Source: Actinokineospora enzanensis DSM 44649 (GTDB taxonomy: Bacteria > Actinomycetota > Actinomycetes > Mycobacteriales > Pseudonocardiaceae). Taken from it: 64,000 nucleotides of DNA. The position numbers were made by a program, and so were the translations under genes. Positions within the stretch are counted from its first letter, which is position 1. Each line of letters begins with the position of its first letter. Positions 23,070 to 30,637 of this stretch are shown one piece after another. The stretch spans positions 230,530-294,529 of the forward strand of contig NZ_KB894406.1 of assembly GCF_000374445.1 (NCBI RefSeq). The letters are read 5' to 3'. The notes beneath the pieces are model-generated. The model had not been told where the DNA came from, made no database searches, and saw only the letters and a program-made list of their open reading frames with translations.

Positions 23070-25562
23070 ATGCTGGAACAGGAGTTAGTGAGGGAGCTGC
23101 GGGACGTCGGGTTCGCCGACGCGCCGCGGACCGGACGCAAGGCCGCCGCGCTGGGCGAGCTGTCCGCCGCGGGTTTCCCGGTGCCGGACGGTTTCGTGCT
23201 GACCGTGGACGCCCTGCGCCGCACGCTGGACTACGCGGGCCTGCGCACCACGGCGGCCCGGGAGGACCAGGTGGCGACGGTGGTGCTGCCGGATGACGTC
23301 CTCGGCGCACTGCGCACGATCGCGGAACGGACCGAGGGCGTCCCGCTCGCGGTGCGCTCCACCGGCGTCGACGAGGACCTGGCGGGCTCCTCGTTCGCGG
23401 GCCAGTACACCACCGTGCTGGCCGTGGTCGGCATCGACGCGCTGGTCACCGCTGTGCGCGCCTGCTGGGCATCGGCGTTCTCCGCGCGCGTCGCGTCCTA
23501 CCGGGCGGCCAACGGCATCGACCGGGCACCGAGCATGGCCGTACTGGTGCAGCACCTGGTGCCCGCGACCGCGGCCGGGGTCGCCTTCACCGCCAACGTG
23601 GTGACCGGCGACCGGACGGAGGTGCTGGTCAGCGCGGTGCGCGGGCTCGGCGAGCGACTGGTCTCCGGGCTGGTGACCCCGGACGAGTGGGTCGTCGGGA
23701 CCGACGGTGCCCGCCGCACGCACAGCAGCGAGGACGCCGTCACCGCGGCGCGGGTGGTCGAGGTGGCCGAGCTGGCCCGCGCGGTGGAGGCGCATTTCGA
23801 CGGCGTGCCACAGGACATCGAGTGGGCGGTCGACGGCGCGGGGCTGCACCTGTTGCAGGCCAGGCCGATCACCACGCTGTCCGATGTGGAGGTCCCGCCC
23901 GGCCACTGGCAGCGCGACGCCTTGGCGCTGCGGCCGATGACGCCGATGCACCTGAGCACGGTGGTGGAGACCACCAACTCGGTGGTGGGCGAGCTGTTCC
24001 GCTACGGCCTGGCGGCGGGCACCGAGACCCGCGCGCTGGGCGGCTGGCCGTACTGGCGCATCGTCGGCCTGGACGAGCAGGGCGGCTCGGGCAACGCGTT
24101 CGGCGACCGCATCCGGGAGATCGTCGCCGCGGTCCGCTCCGACGAACCGGTCCGCACCATCGACCGCTGGTACGCCGAGTGGCAGCCCGAGCTGGCCGCC
24201 GAGCTGGACCAGCTGCGCGACGTGCCGTTGGCCGGGCTGGCCGACGACGCCCTGCGCGAGCACCTGCTCACCGTGCGGCAGACCGCGGCCAAGGCGCAGC
24301 GGCTGCATTTCACCGTGGGCGGCGCCTGCGGCTACCTGGTCGGCGATCTCGGCGTGCGCTGCCGCGACGAGCTGGGATGGACCACACAGGACACACTGCT
24401 GCTGCTGACCGGCATCCCCGGGAAGACCAGCGAACCCGGCATCCGGATCCGCGAGCTCGCCACCCTGGTGGCGGACTCCGAGGACCTGACAGCCTTGCTG
24501 TCCGAAGTGGATGGAATGGAGTCCGCGGCACGCGTGCTCGGTACGCTCGCCAGTGACTACCCGGATTTCGCCGAGCGTTTTGAACGCTACCGGCGCGACT
24601 ACGCCCATCGCGGGCTCGGCAACGAACTGGCCGAGCCGACCATGGCCGAGCAGCCCGCGCTCCTGTTGGGACTGATCCGCGACCAGGTCCTCGGTGGAAC
24701 GGACATCGAGCCGGACCCGAGCGCGGGGGAGCGGGTGAGCGCGGAGGAACGCGCGGTCGCCGGGCTCGACGGCGACATCGAGGGCTTCCGCCGCATGGTG
24801 CGGCACGCCCAGCGCGCCTACCCGGTCCGCGACGACAGCGTGTTCCACTCCAGCACCGGCTGGGCCCTGCTGCGGTACGCGCTGCTGGAGACCGGGCGGC
24901 GGCTCGTCGCCCGCGGGCAGCTCGACGAGCCCGCGGACGTGTTCCTGCTGACCTGGCGCGAGGCGCTGGACGCGGTCGACTCCCGCGCCGACGCCCGGGA
25001 CGCGGTCAAACGCCGCGCCGAGGAACACGAGTGGGCCGCCCGGCACCCGGGGCCCGCGAGCTACGGCGAGCGGCCCGCCTTCCAGGTGCAGGGCGGCGCC
25101 GACGACTTCCTCAGCGCGCTGCCCGCGGAGGCGGCGCACTCGTTGCAGGTGGCGATGTGGGGCTTCGCCGCCGCCAGCGACACCAAGAGGGAGCAGGCCG
25201 ATGGCCACACCGGCCCGGTCGGCCTGGGCGCCTCGCCCGGCCGCTACACCGGCCCGGCCCGGATCGTGCTCAGCGAGCAGGAGTTCGGCAAGGTGCGCCC
25301 CGGCGACGTGCTGGTGTGTCCGCTGACCACCGCGCAGTGGTCGGTGCTGTTCACCACCATCGGCGCGCTGGTCACCGACCTGGGCGGGCTGCTGTCCCAC
25401 CCGGCGATCATCGCGCGGGAATGCCGCATCCCGGCCGTGGTGGCCGCCGGGGACGCCACAAGGCAGCTGCGGGACGGCCAGCTGGTCACCGTGGACGGCA
25501 CCACCGGCCGGATCGAGATCGCGGCCGCGCAGGACAATCACGACGAGAACGGAGATCGGTGA
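23070..25562 (+). CDS. Rifampin-phosphotransferase-like / PEP-synthase-like dikinase
   Basis: The 830-residue protein has an N-terminal PEP/pyruvate-type ATP-binding domain (about 15-290, with GRKAAALGEL, AVRSTGVDEDLAGSSFAGQYTT and IEWAVDGAGLHLLQARPITT), a long central helical part and a C-terminal swivelling His domain with GGLLSHPAIIARECRIP, placing the phospho-carrier His at 777. Length and domain order fit rifampin phosphotransferase (ATP, substrate and water to AMP, phosphate and phosphorylated drug) better than PEP synthase. The sixth codon is TTA, implying bldA control. Its stop overlaps the start of a membrane-protein gene upstream of a DrrAB exporter. Phosphorylating the polyketide for self-protection is the best guess; a biosynthetic phosphorylation is the alternative. 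Confidence 0.75.
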   Translation: MLEQELVRELRDVGFADAPRTGRKAAALGELSAAGFPVPDGFVLTVDALRRTLDYAGLRTTAAREDQVATVVLPDDVLGALRTIAERTEGVPLAVRSTGVDEDLAGSSFAGQYTTVLAVVGIDALVTAVRACWASAFSARVASYRAANGIDRAPSMAVLVQHLVPATAAGVAFTANVVTGDRTEVLVSAVRGLGERLVSGLVTPDEWVVGTDGARRTHSSEDAVTAARVVEVAELARAVEAHFDGVPQDIEWAVDGAGLHLLQARPITTLSDVEVPPGHWQRDALALRPMTPMHLSTVVETTNSVVGELFRYGLAAGTETRALGGWPYWRIVGLDEQGGSGNAFGDRIREIVAAVRSDEPVRTIDRWYAEWQPELAAELDQLRDVPLAGLADDALREHLLTVRQTAAKAQRLHFTVGGACGYLVGDLGVRCRDELGWTTQDTLLLLTGIPGKTSEPGIRIRELATLVADSEDLTALLSEVDGMESAARVLGTLASDYPDFAERFERYRRDYAHRGLGNELAEPTMAEQPALLLGLIRDQVLGGTDIEPDPSAGERVSAEERAVAGLDGDIEGFRRMVRHAQRAYPVRDDSVFHSSTGWALLRYALLETGRRLVARGQLDEPADVFLLTWREALDAVDSRADARDAVKRRAEEHEWAARHPGPASYGERPAFQVQGGADDFLSALPAEAAHSLQVAMWGFAAASDTKREQADGHTGPVGLGASPGRYTGPARIVLSEQEFGKVRPGDVLVCPLTTAQWSVLFTTIGALVTDLGGLLSHPAIIARECRIPAVVAAGDATRQLRDGQLVTVDGTTGRIEIAAAQDNHDENGDR

Positions 25563-26239
25563 TGTCTGGGCCCATCAACCAAACCGGCAACGCTCAGCGC
25601 GGCCGCGGCGTGCTCCGCCAGGTGCTCCCGCTCCTGCTGGCCGACGTCGTACTGCCGGTCGTCGTCTACTTCGCACTGCACCTGCAGGGCGCCTCCGACA
25701 CGGTGGCGCTGTCCGCGGCCGGTGCCGCCTCGCTGATCCGGCTGGTGTTCAGCGCGGTCCGCACCAAGCGGGTCGACGGGCTGGCCGCGTTCGTGTTCCT
25801 GCTCTTCGCCGCGGGCCTGGTCGCCTCGCTGCTGGTCGGCGACCCGCGCCTGGTGATCGCCAAGGACTCCGCGTTCAGCGCCGCGATCGGCCTCGGGTTC
25901 CTCGGCTCGCTGCTCATCGGCAGGCCGGTGATGTACTTCGTGTCCCGCTGGTTCCTCTCCGGCGGTGACCCGGCGGCCTGGGACGAGCTGTGGCAGCGCA
26001 ACGCGGGCCTGCGCCGCAAGGTGCGCACCATGACCGTCCTGTGCGCGGTGCTGTTCTTCGCCGAGGCGGTCGTGCGGATCCCCGTGGTGTACTCGATGGA
26101 CCTCTCGGTGAGCGAGGCCGAGGGCGCGTCCAAGTTCATCACCCTGGGCATGGTCGTGGCGCTCGGCGTCGTCGGCCGCACCCTGGGCCGCGGGATCCGC
26201 CGGGACGTCAAGGAGCTAGGGCAGCGGTCGCATGGCTGA
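25562..26239 (+). CDS. Polytopic membrane protein (VC0807-like)
   Basis: The 225-residue protein has about six hydrophobic segments (about 17-40, 46-62, 75-95, 103-122, 155-175 and 190-208) and charged connectors such as SAVRTKRVDG. It resembles the VC0807/septation-protein-A-like group of small integral membrane proteins, none with a settled function. The ATG overlaps the preceding stop (TGATG) and the gene overlaps the ABC ATPase gene by eight bases, so all three are tightly coupled. Within this operon it may help drug resistance or membrane adaptation, but that is inference from position. Confidence 0.6.
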   Translation: MSGPINQTGNAQRGRGVLRQVLPLLLADVVLPVVVYFALHLQGASDTVALSAAGAASLIRLVFSAVRTKRVDGLAAFVFLLFAAGLVASLLVGDPRLVIAKDSAFSAAIGLGFLGSLLIGRPVMYFVSRWFLSGGDPAAWDELWQRNAGLRRKVRTMTVLCAVLFFAEAVVRIPVVYSMDLSVSEAEGASKFITLGMVVALGVVGRTLGRGIRRDVKELGQRSHG

Positions 26240-27239
26240 GGGCGGGCCGGGACCGGGTTCGGTGGCGGTGCTCGCCGCGGCCGCCGGATCCGACGCCGCC
26301 GTACGCACCGTGGGCCTGGCCAAGACCTACCGGTCCGCGCACGGCGACGTCCTCGCCGTGCGCGGGCTGGACCTGGAGGTGGCCAGGGGCGAGTTCTTCG
26401 GGCTGCTCGGCCCGAACGGCGCGGGCAAGTCCACCACCATCGGCATGCTCACCACCCTGGTCAAGCCGACCGGCGGCAGCGCCCGGCTGGTCGGCCACGA
26501 CGTGGTCACGGAGCCGGTGGCGGTCAAGCGGCGGATCGGCGTGGTGTCCCAGAACAACACCCTGGACCGGCAGCTCACCGTGCGGGAGAACCTGGAGTTC
26601 CGCGGGCGTTTCTTCGGCCTGTCCGGCCGCGCCGCGGTGCGCCGGGCGCAGGAGCTGCTCGACCTGTTCGACCTGGGCGGCCGCGCCAAGGCCATGGTGT
26701 ACGAGCTGTCCGGCGGCCAGGCCCGCCGGGTGATGATCGGGCGCGCGCTCATGCACCGGCCGGACCTGCTGTTCCTGGACGAGCCGACCGCCGCCATCGA
26801 CCCGCAGACCCGGATCAACCTGTGGGACACCCTGCGCGGGCTGCACGAGCAGGGCCAGACCATCGTGCTGACCACGCACTACATGGAGGAGGCCGAGACG
26901 TTGTGCGAGCGGGTCGCGGTCGTGGACGACGGTCGGCTGCTGGCCTGCGGCACGGTGGCCGGGCTCAAGGACGAGGTGGGACCGGGCACGCTGGTCTCGG
27001 TCACCTTCGACGGCCCGGCCGACCCGGTGGCCGCCGCGGTGCGCGGCCGCGCGGGCGTCGACCGGGTCGAGGTGCGCGGCGCGACGATCCGGTTGTTCGT
27101 CCGGTCCGCTCAGAACGTGGTGGGAGACCTGGTATTGGCGGGTGTGGCGGTCGGGCTGACGGTCCGGGACTCCGCGACCGTGCCACCGAGCCTGGAGAAC
27201 GTGTTCCTCGCACTGACCGGACGGGACTACCGCGAATGA
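26232..27239 (+). CDS. ABC transporter ATP-binding protein, DrrA-like
   Basis: The 335-residue protein has Walker A GPNGAGKS at 60-67, the Q-loop SQNNTLDRQLT, the signature LSGGQARR, Walker B LLFLDEPT and the H-loop LTTHYMEEAE. The C-terminal extension (about 245-335) is typical of the daunorubicin-resistance DrrA type, which pairs with a separate membrane subunit to export an aromatic polyketide. The partner permease starts within the last four bases of this gene. An 18-residue-or-so N-terminal Gly/Ala-rich tail precedes the ATPase fold. The likely role is export and self-resistance for the cluster product. Confidence 0.9.
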   Translation: MAEGGPGPGSVAVLAAAAGSDAAVRTVGLAKTYRSAHGDVLAVRGLDLEVARGEFFGLLGPNGAGKSTTIGMLTTLVKPTGGSARLVGHDVVTEPVAVKRRIGVVSQNNTLDRQLTVRENLEFRGRFFGLSGRAAVRRAQELLDLFDLGGRAKAMVYELSGGQARRVMIGRALMHRPDLLFLDEPTAAIDPQTRINLWDTLRGLHEQGQTIVLTTHYMEEAETLCERVAVVDDGRLLACGTVAGLKDEVGPGTLVSVTFDGPADPVAAAVRGRAGVDRVEVRGATIRLFVRSAQNVVGDLVLAGVAVGLTVRDSATVPPSLENVFLALTGRDYRE

Positions 27240-28054
27240 CCACCCTGAAACAGGCCACCCCGGTCCACACGTTCCTCGCCATGCTCGCCAGGGACGTGCG
27301 GGTGCTGCGCCGGGAGATGTTCACGTTCCTCAGTCGGACGCTGATGCAGCCGCTGTTCTTCGTGTTCGTCTTCGCCTACGTGATGCCGCGGATCGGCGGC
27401 GGCGACGGTTTCGGCCGGGTGGCGGGCGTCTCGTTTGCCACCGTGCTGGTGCCCGGGATGCTGTCCACCACGATGTTCATCTCCGGGCTGATGGCGGTCA
27501 CCGTGCCGTTGATGATGGAGCTGTCCTACAACAACGAGATCGAGGACCGCCTGCTCGCGCCCGCGCCGGTGTGGCTGTTGGGGCTGGCCAAGATCTCCTC
27601 GGGCGCGGTGCAGGCGTTGATCGGGGCGTTGGTGGTGTTCCCGGTCGTGTACTTCGTGCACGAGTCCGCGCAGCCGCCGCAGATCGACCTGACGGACTGG
27701 CCCCTGCTGACGGTCGTGCTGGTCGTGTCGTCGGTGTTGTCGGCGGGGCTGGGTCTGTTGATGGGCACGATGCTGGACATCCGCAAGAGCAATGTCCTGT
27801 TCTCGCTCGTCACCGTGCCGCTGACGATGCTGGGGTGTGTGTACTACCCGTGGGCGGCGTTGCAGAGTACGCAGTGGTTGCAGATCGCGGTGCTGGTCAA
27901 TCCGTTGGTGTATTCCAGCGAGGGGTTGCGCACGGCGCTCACCCCGGCCATGCCGCACATGCCGACCTGGTCGTTCCTGCTCGTGCTGCTCGGTGGTACC
28001 ACCGGCGTGGTCTGGTTGGCGTTGCAGTCGTTCGCGCGCAAGGTCCGGCGCTGA
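27236..28054 (+). CDS. ABC-2 type permease, DrrB-like
   Basis: The 272-residue protein has six predicted membrane spans and the ABC-2 pattern FLSRTLMQPLFFVFVFAYV, MELSYNNEIEDRLLAPAPVWLLG and MLGCVYYPW. The EIEDRLLAPAP stretch is the conserved cytoplasmic coupling region of DrrB-like permeases. The ATG at 27236 overlaps the stop of the ATPase gene. Together they form a complete exporter, most likely for the polyketide. The stop codon lies inside a 14-bp tandem-repeat array that is followed by a strong hairpin. Confidence 0.88.
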   Translation: MTTLKQATPVHTFLAMLARDVRVLRREMFTFLSRTLMQPLFFVFVFAYVMPRIGGGDGFGRVAGVSFATVLVPGMLSTTMFISGLMAVTVPLMMELSYNNEIEDRLLAPAPVWLLGLAKISSGAVQALIGALVVFPVVYFVHESAQPPQIDLTDWPLLTVVLVVSSVLSAGLGLLMGTMLDIRKSNVLFSLVTVPLTMLGCVYYPWAALQSTQWLQIAVLVNPLVYSSEGLRTALTPAMPHMPTWSFLLVLLGGTTGVVWLALQSFARKVRR

Positions 28055-28134
28055 TGCCGTGACACTGACGTCGTGACACTGACGTCGTGACACTGACGTC
28101 GTGATACTGATGCCGTGATACTGATGCCGTGACG
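28051..28134 (+). repeat. Six tandem 14-bp units at the end of the exporter operon
   Basis: Six consecutive 14-base units (28051, 28065, 28079, 28093, 28107 and 28121) follow the consensus CTGAYGYCGTGAYA. Variation is confined to a few C/T positions, and the last unit ends in G. The first unit contains the stop codon of the permease. Each unit holds two TGA triplets, and the 14-base period moves them through all three frames, so the array stops any read-through. The hairpin terminator begins six bases after it. Confidence 0.85.
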
Positions 28135-28139
28135 CGGAA

Positions 28140-28178
28140 CGGCCCGCGTTCGCCTGTCTCCCAGGCGAACGCGGGCCG
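28140..28178. terminator. Strong bidirectional hairpin after the exporter operon
   Basis: A perfect 17-bp stem (28140-28156 with 28162-28178) and a five-base loop TCTCC lie between the convergent permease and lipoprotein genes. The stem starts CGGCCCGCG. No U-tract is present. It is an intrinsic-type terminator for both directions. Confidence 0.85.
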
Positions 28179-28193
28179 CCGCCGCGATCGGTC

Positions 28194-28529
28194 TCAGCCT
28201 GCCGGGTCGACGTCCAGGCTCACCGAACCGCCCTCGATGCGGGACAGCCGCAGGGTCTTCCCGGCCACGCTCACCGTCTCGCCCTCGCGCAGCACGAACT
28301 CGGCGCCGGTGTCGGTGATCGTCACCGTGTGGTCGGATATATGTCCGATGTGGACGCTGTGGCCGCCAAGGGTGATCGTGTCGTCGCCCTTGACGAGCAG
28401 GTGGCAGGTCCCGTTCTTGCACTCGGCGCTGACCGAGTCGCACCCGGCCAGCACGGCCGAGACGAGTACGGCAGACGCGAGCATTTCGAAGGCTTTGCTG
28501 TTTCGACCGGTTCGGCTGATTCGACGCAC
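28194..28529 (-). CDS. Small putative lipoprotein of unknown function
   Basis: The 111-residue protein has a basic N-terminus, a hydrophobic stretch and the lipobox LVSAVLAGC at about 22-30, giving a lipid-anchored mature protein of about 80 residues. The mature part has a second Cys pair (ECKNGTC) and a beta-rich repeat-like pattern (ITLGGHSVHIGHISDHTVTITD, VSVAGKTLRLSRI). I do not recognise a family. The GTG at 28529 has TGGGG about five bases upstream. It may be a surface protein unrelated to the polyketide. Confidence 0.55.
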   Translation of the reverse strand: MRRISRTGRNSKAFEMLASAVLVSAVLAGCDSVSAECKNGTCHLLVKGDDTITLGGHSVHIGHISDHTVTITDTGAEFVLREGETVSVAGKTLRLSRIEGGSVSLDVDPAG

Positions 28530-28616
28530 GACAACCCCAGGAAGGTAGGAATGGGAAAGGGTCTGGCGATACCTCGATCATATCGCCGGACCCCGCCCCG
28601 GTAAACACCGATCAGG

Positions 28617-29420
28617 TCACGCCACGGGCTTCTCCAGCACCAAGGCCTGCGACACCGCCGGGTAGTTGCCGATGAAGATCTCGTCCAGCCGGTCGACGAG
28701 CGCGTCCCGGTCGAACTCCGGGAAGCCGAACAGCTCGGCGCGGTCGCCGTGCACCAGTTCCAGCCCGGTCGCCGCGACCAGTTCGCGCACGTCGATGTTC
28801 GTCCCCCAGTGGTTGGAGTCCAGCACCCCGAACGGCTTGAGGTCCAGGAACAGGTCGATGGTCAGCACGCACCGCCCGCCGGGCGCGAGCAGCTCTTCCG
28901 CCCGCTTCAACACCCCCTGCCCCTCGGCCAGGTCCACGTGTTCGAGCACGGAAAGGCAGAAGACCCGGTCGAACGAACCGGCCTGCAGCGGCGCGTCCTG
29001 CAACCGCGCGGGCACGAGCCGGACGTCGGTGTCGAACTCGACGTTGAGCAGGTCGATGTTCTCCTGCGAGAGCGACCAGCTGTTGCCGGGCACGAATGTC
29101 CAGTTGACCGAGGTGGCCGGGTCGACGTTGAACACCTCGCAGCCATTCCTGGCGAGCACGAACTGGAAACCGCTCAATCCGCCGCCCACCTCGATGACCC
29201 GCATTCCCGGCCGGATCTCCGCGGCGTGGAAGGCCCAGGGGTATTCGAATGTCCGGGTGAGACTGTTCACCTGGAACGCGAAGGGACCGAACTCCGCGCG
29301 CCCGTCGGCGTCCAGCCGGTCCTGGATGGACAGTTGCTGCGCTGCCGCGTGCCCGTACGGCGCGCCCCATTCGGTGTTGAACGCCGTGTACTCGGCGGGC
29401 AGTTCCCGGCGACCGATCAT
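28617..29420 (-). CDS. Class I SAM-dependent methyltransferase
   Basis: The 267-residue protein has motif I MRVIEVGGGLSGFQFVLA (about 74-91), the acidic loop VFNVDPATS and motif-IV-like FDRVFCLSVLEHVDLAEG. GGGAGC lies four bases before the ATG at 29420, and that ATG overlaps the stop of the glycosyltransferase upstream (ATGA). It is the last gene of the hydroxylase - glycosyltransferase - methyltransferase operon, so it probably methylates the aglycone or the sugar that GT6 adds. O- versus C-methylation cannot be decided. Confidence 0.8.
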   Translation of the reverse strand: MIGRRELPAEYTAFNTEWGAPYGHAAAQQLSIQDRLDADGRAEFGPFAFQVNSLTRTFEYPWAFHAAEIRPGMRVIEVGGGLSGFQFVLARNGCEVFNVDPATSVNWTFVPGNSWSLSQENIDLLNVEFDTDVRLVPARLQDAPLQAGSFDRVFCLSVLEHVDLAEGQGVLKRAEELLAPGGRCVLTIDLFLDLKPFGVLDSNHWGTNIDVRELVAATGLELVHGDRAELFGFPEFDRDALVDRLDEIFIGNYPAVSQALVLEKPVA

Positions 29421-30607
29421 GTCTGCTCCCTGTCTGTGACGAGGCGGGCCAGCACCCCCGCGACGTGCGCGGGCGTCGGCTGGGCGGCGTTGCGGTCGGC
29501 GATCCCGGCGGTCGCGGCGCGGTAGGCGGGATCGGTCAGCACCTTGTCGAGCGACTCGACGAGCAGGTCCGGGCCCAGGTCCTGCTGTTCCAGATAGAGC
29601 CCGGCCCCGCCGGTCGCGATCCGCTCGGCGTTCATGAACTGGTCGCCCATGGTGGGCACGATGATCTGCGGGGTCCCGGTGGTGACGGCGGTCAGCGTGG
29701 TCCCGGCGCCGCCCTGGTGCACCACGGCGGAACAGTGCCGCAACACCGCGTGCAACGGCAGGGACTCCGCGACGCGGACACCCTCCGGCAGCTCGCCGAG
29801 CCGTGCCCGGTGCGAGTCGAGGATGGCCAGCACCACCTCGGCGTCGGTCCGCGCGGCCGCCGCCAACGCCTGCTCGGCGAGGGCCAGGCTGCCGGTGATC
29901 GCGGGCATCGACGTACCCCAGGTGACGCACACGCGCGGCCGTTCCGGTTCGGCGAGCAGCCAGTCCGGGAGCACGGCGGAACCGTTGTAGGGCACATACC
30001 GCATGGGCTGGATGGGCGCGCCGCGGTCCACCACGTCGAACGGCAGTTGCAGGTCGGGCGGGCACGGGTCGACCACGAGGTCCTGGAGCGTGCCGACCTC
30101 GTCGAGCCCGAACCGCCGCCACAGCGGGCGCAGCACCTCGGCCTCCATGGCCTGGAACGTGGCCACCGAGTCCACCCCCCAGGTGTGCCGCACCGCGGGC
30201 ACCCCGAGCAACTCGGCGGCCAGCGCCCCCGCGTAGGCGATCGGCTCGTACACCACGAGGTCCGGCCGCCACGCCCGCGCGTACGAGACCAGGTCGTCGG
30301 CCATGGCCTCGGCGATCGTGCGGAACCTGGTCAGCGCGAGCGCGGCGGTCTGTTCCTTCGCGTCCCGGAACTGCCGCATCGATCCGCTCGCCCGCGGCCC
30401 GCTGTCGATGTCCCGCCGCGCCAGCGCTCCCATGTCCACGTCCTGCCCGGTCACCACCGGCGACAGCCCGGTCTCCGCCACCACCCCGGCCAGCGACGGC
30501 TGGCAAGCCACTCGGACGTCGTGGCCGTCGTTGGCCAGCGCCCAGGCGAGCGGCACGAGCGGGTAGTAGTGCGAGCGCCAGGCGAACGTCGCGAAAAGCA
30601 CGCGCAT
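29417..30607 (-). CDS. GT-B glycosyltransferase, EryCIII-like (GT6)
   Basis: The 396-residue protein begins MRVLFATFAWRSHYYPLVPL and has RHTWGVDSVATFQ, VDPCPPDLQ, RYVPYNGSA, RVCVTWGTS and the donor motif HQGGAGTTLTAVTTGTPQIIVPTMGDQ. The ATG at 30607 has GGAGGG ten bases upstream. It sits between the aromatic hydroxylase (30 bp upstream) and a methyltransferase (4-bp overlap). Such grouping suggests that hydroxylation, glycosylation and methylation act in series on one part of the molecule. It is the glycosyltransferase nearest the core PKS genes and a candidate for the first sugar transfer. Confidence 0.86.
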   Translation of the reverse strand: MRVLFATFAWRSHYYPLVPLAWALANDGHDVRVACQPSLAGVVAETGLSPVVTGQDVDMGALARRDIDSGPRASGSMRQFRDAKEQTAALALTRFRTIAEAMADDLVSYARAWRPDLVVYEPIAYAGALAAELLGVPAVRHTWGVDSVATFQAMEAEVLRPLWRRFGLDEVGTLQDLVVDPCPPDLQLPFDVVDRGAPIQPMRYVPYNGSAVLPDWLLAEPERPRVCVTWGTSMPAITGSLALAEQALAAAARTDAEVVLAILDSHRARLGELPEGVRVAESLPLHAVLRHCSAVVHQGGAGTTLTAVTTGTPQIIVPTMGDQFMNAERIATGGAGLYLEQQDLGPDLLVESLDKVLTDPAYRAATAGIADRNAAQPTPAHVAGVLARLVTDREQT

Positions 30608-30637
30608 GGAACTGTTTCCCTCCAACCGGATCCGGGG

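Noticed and set aside
23085..25541. Minus-strand open frame of 818 codons opposite the phosphotransferase-like gene
   Set aside because: Antisense shadow; the plus-strand protein has intact domains and a ribosome-binding site, the shadow has neither.
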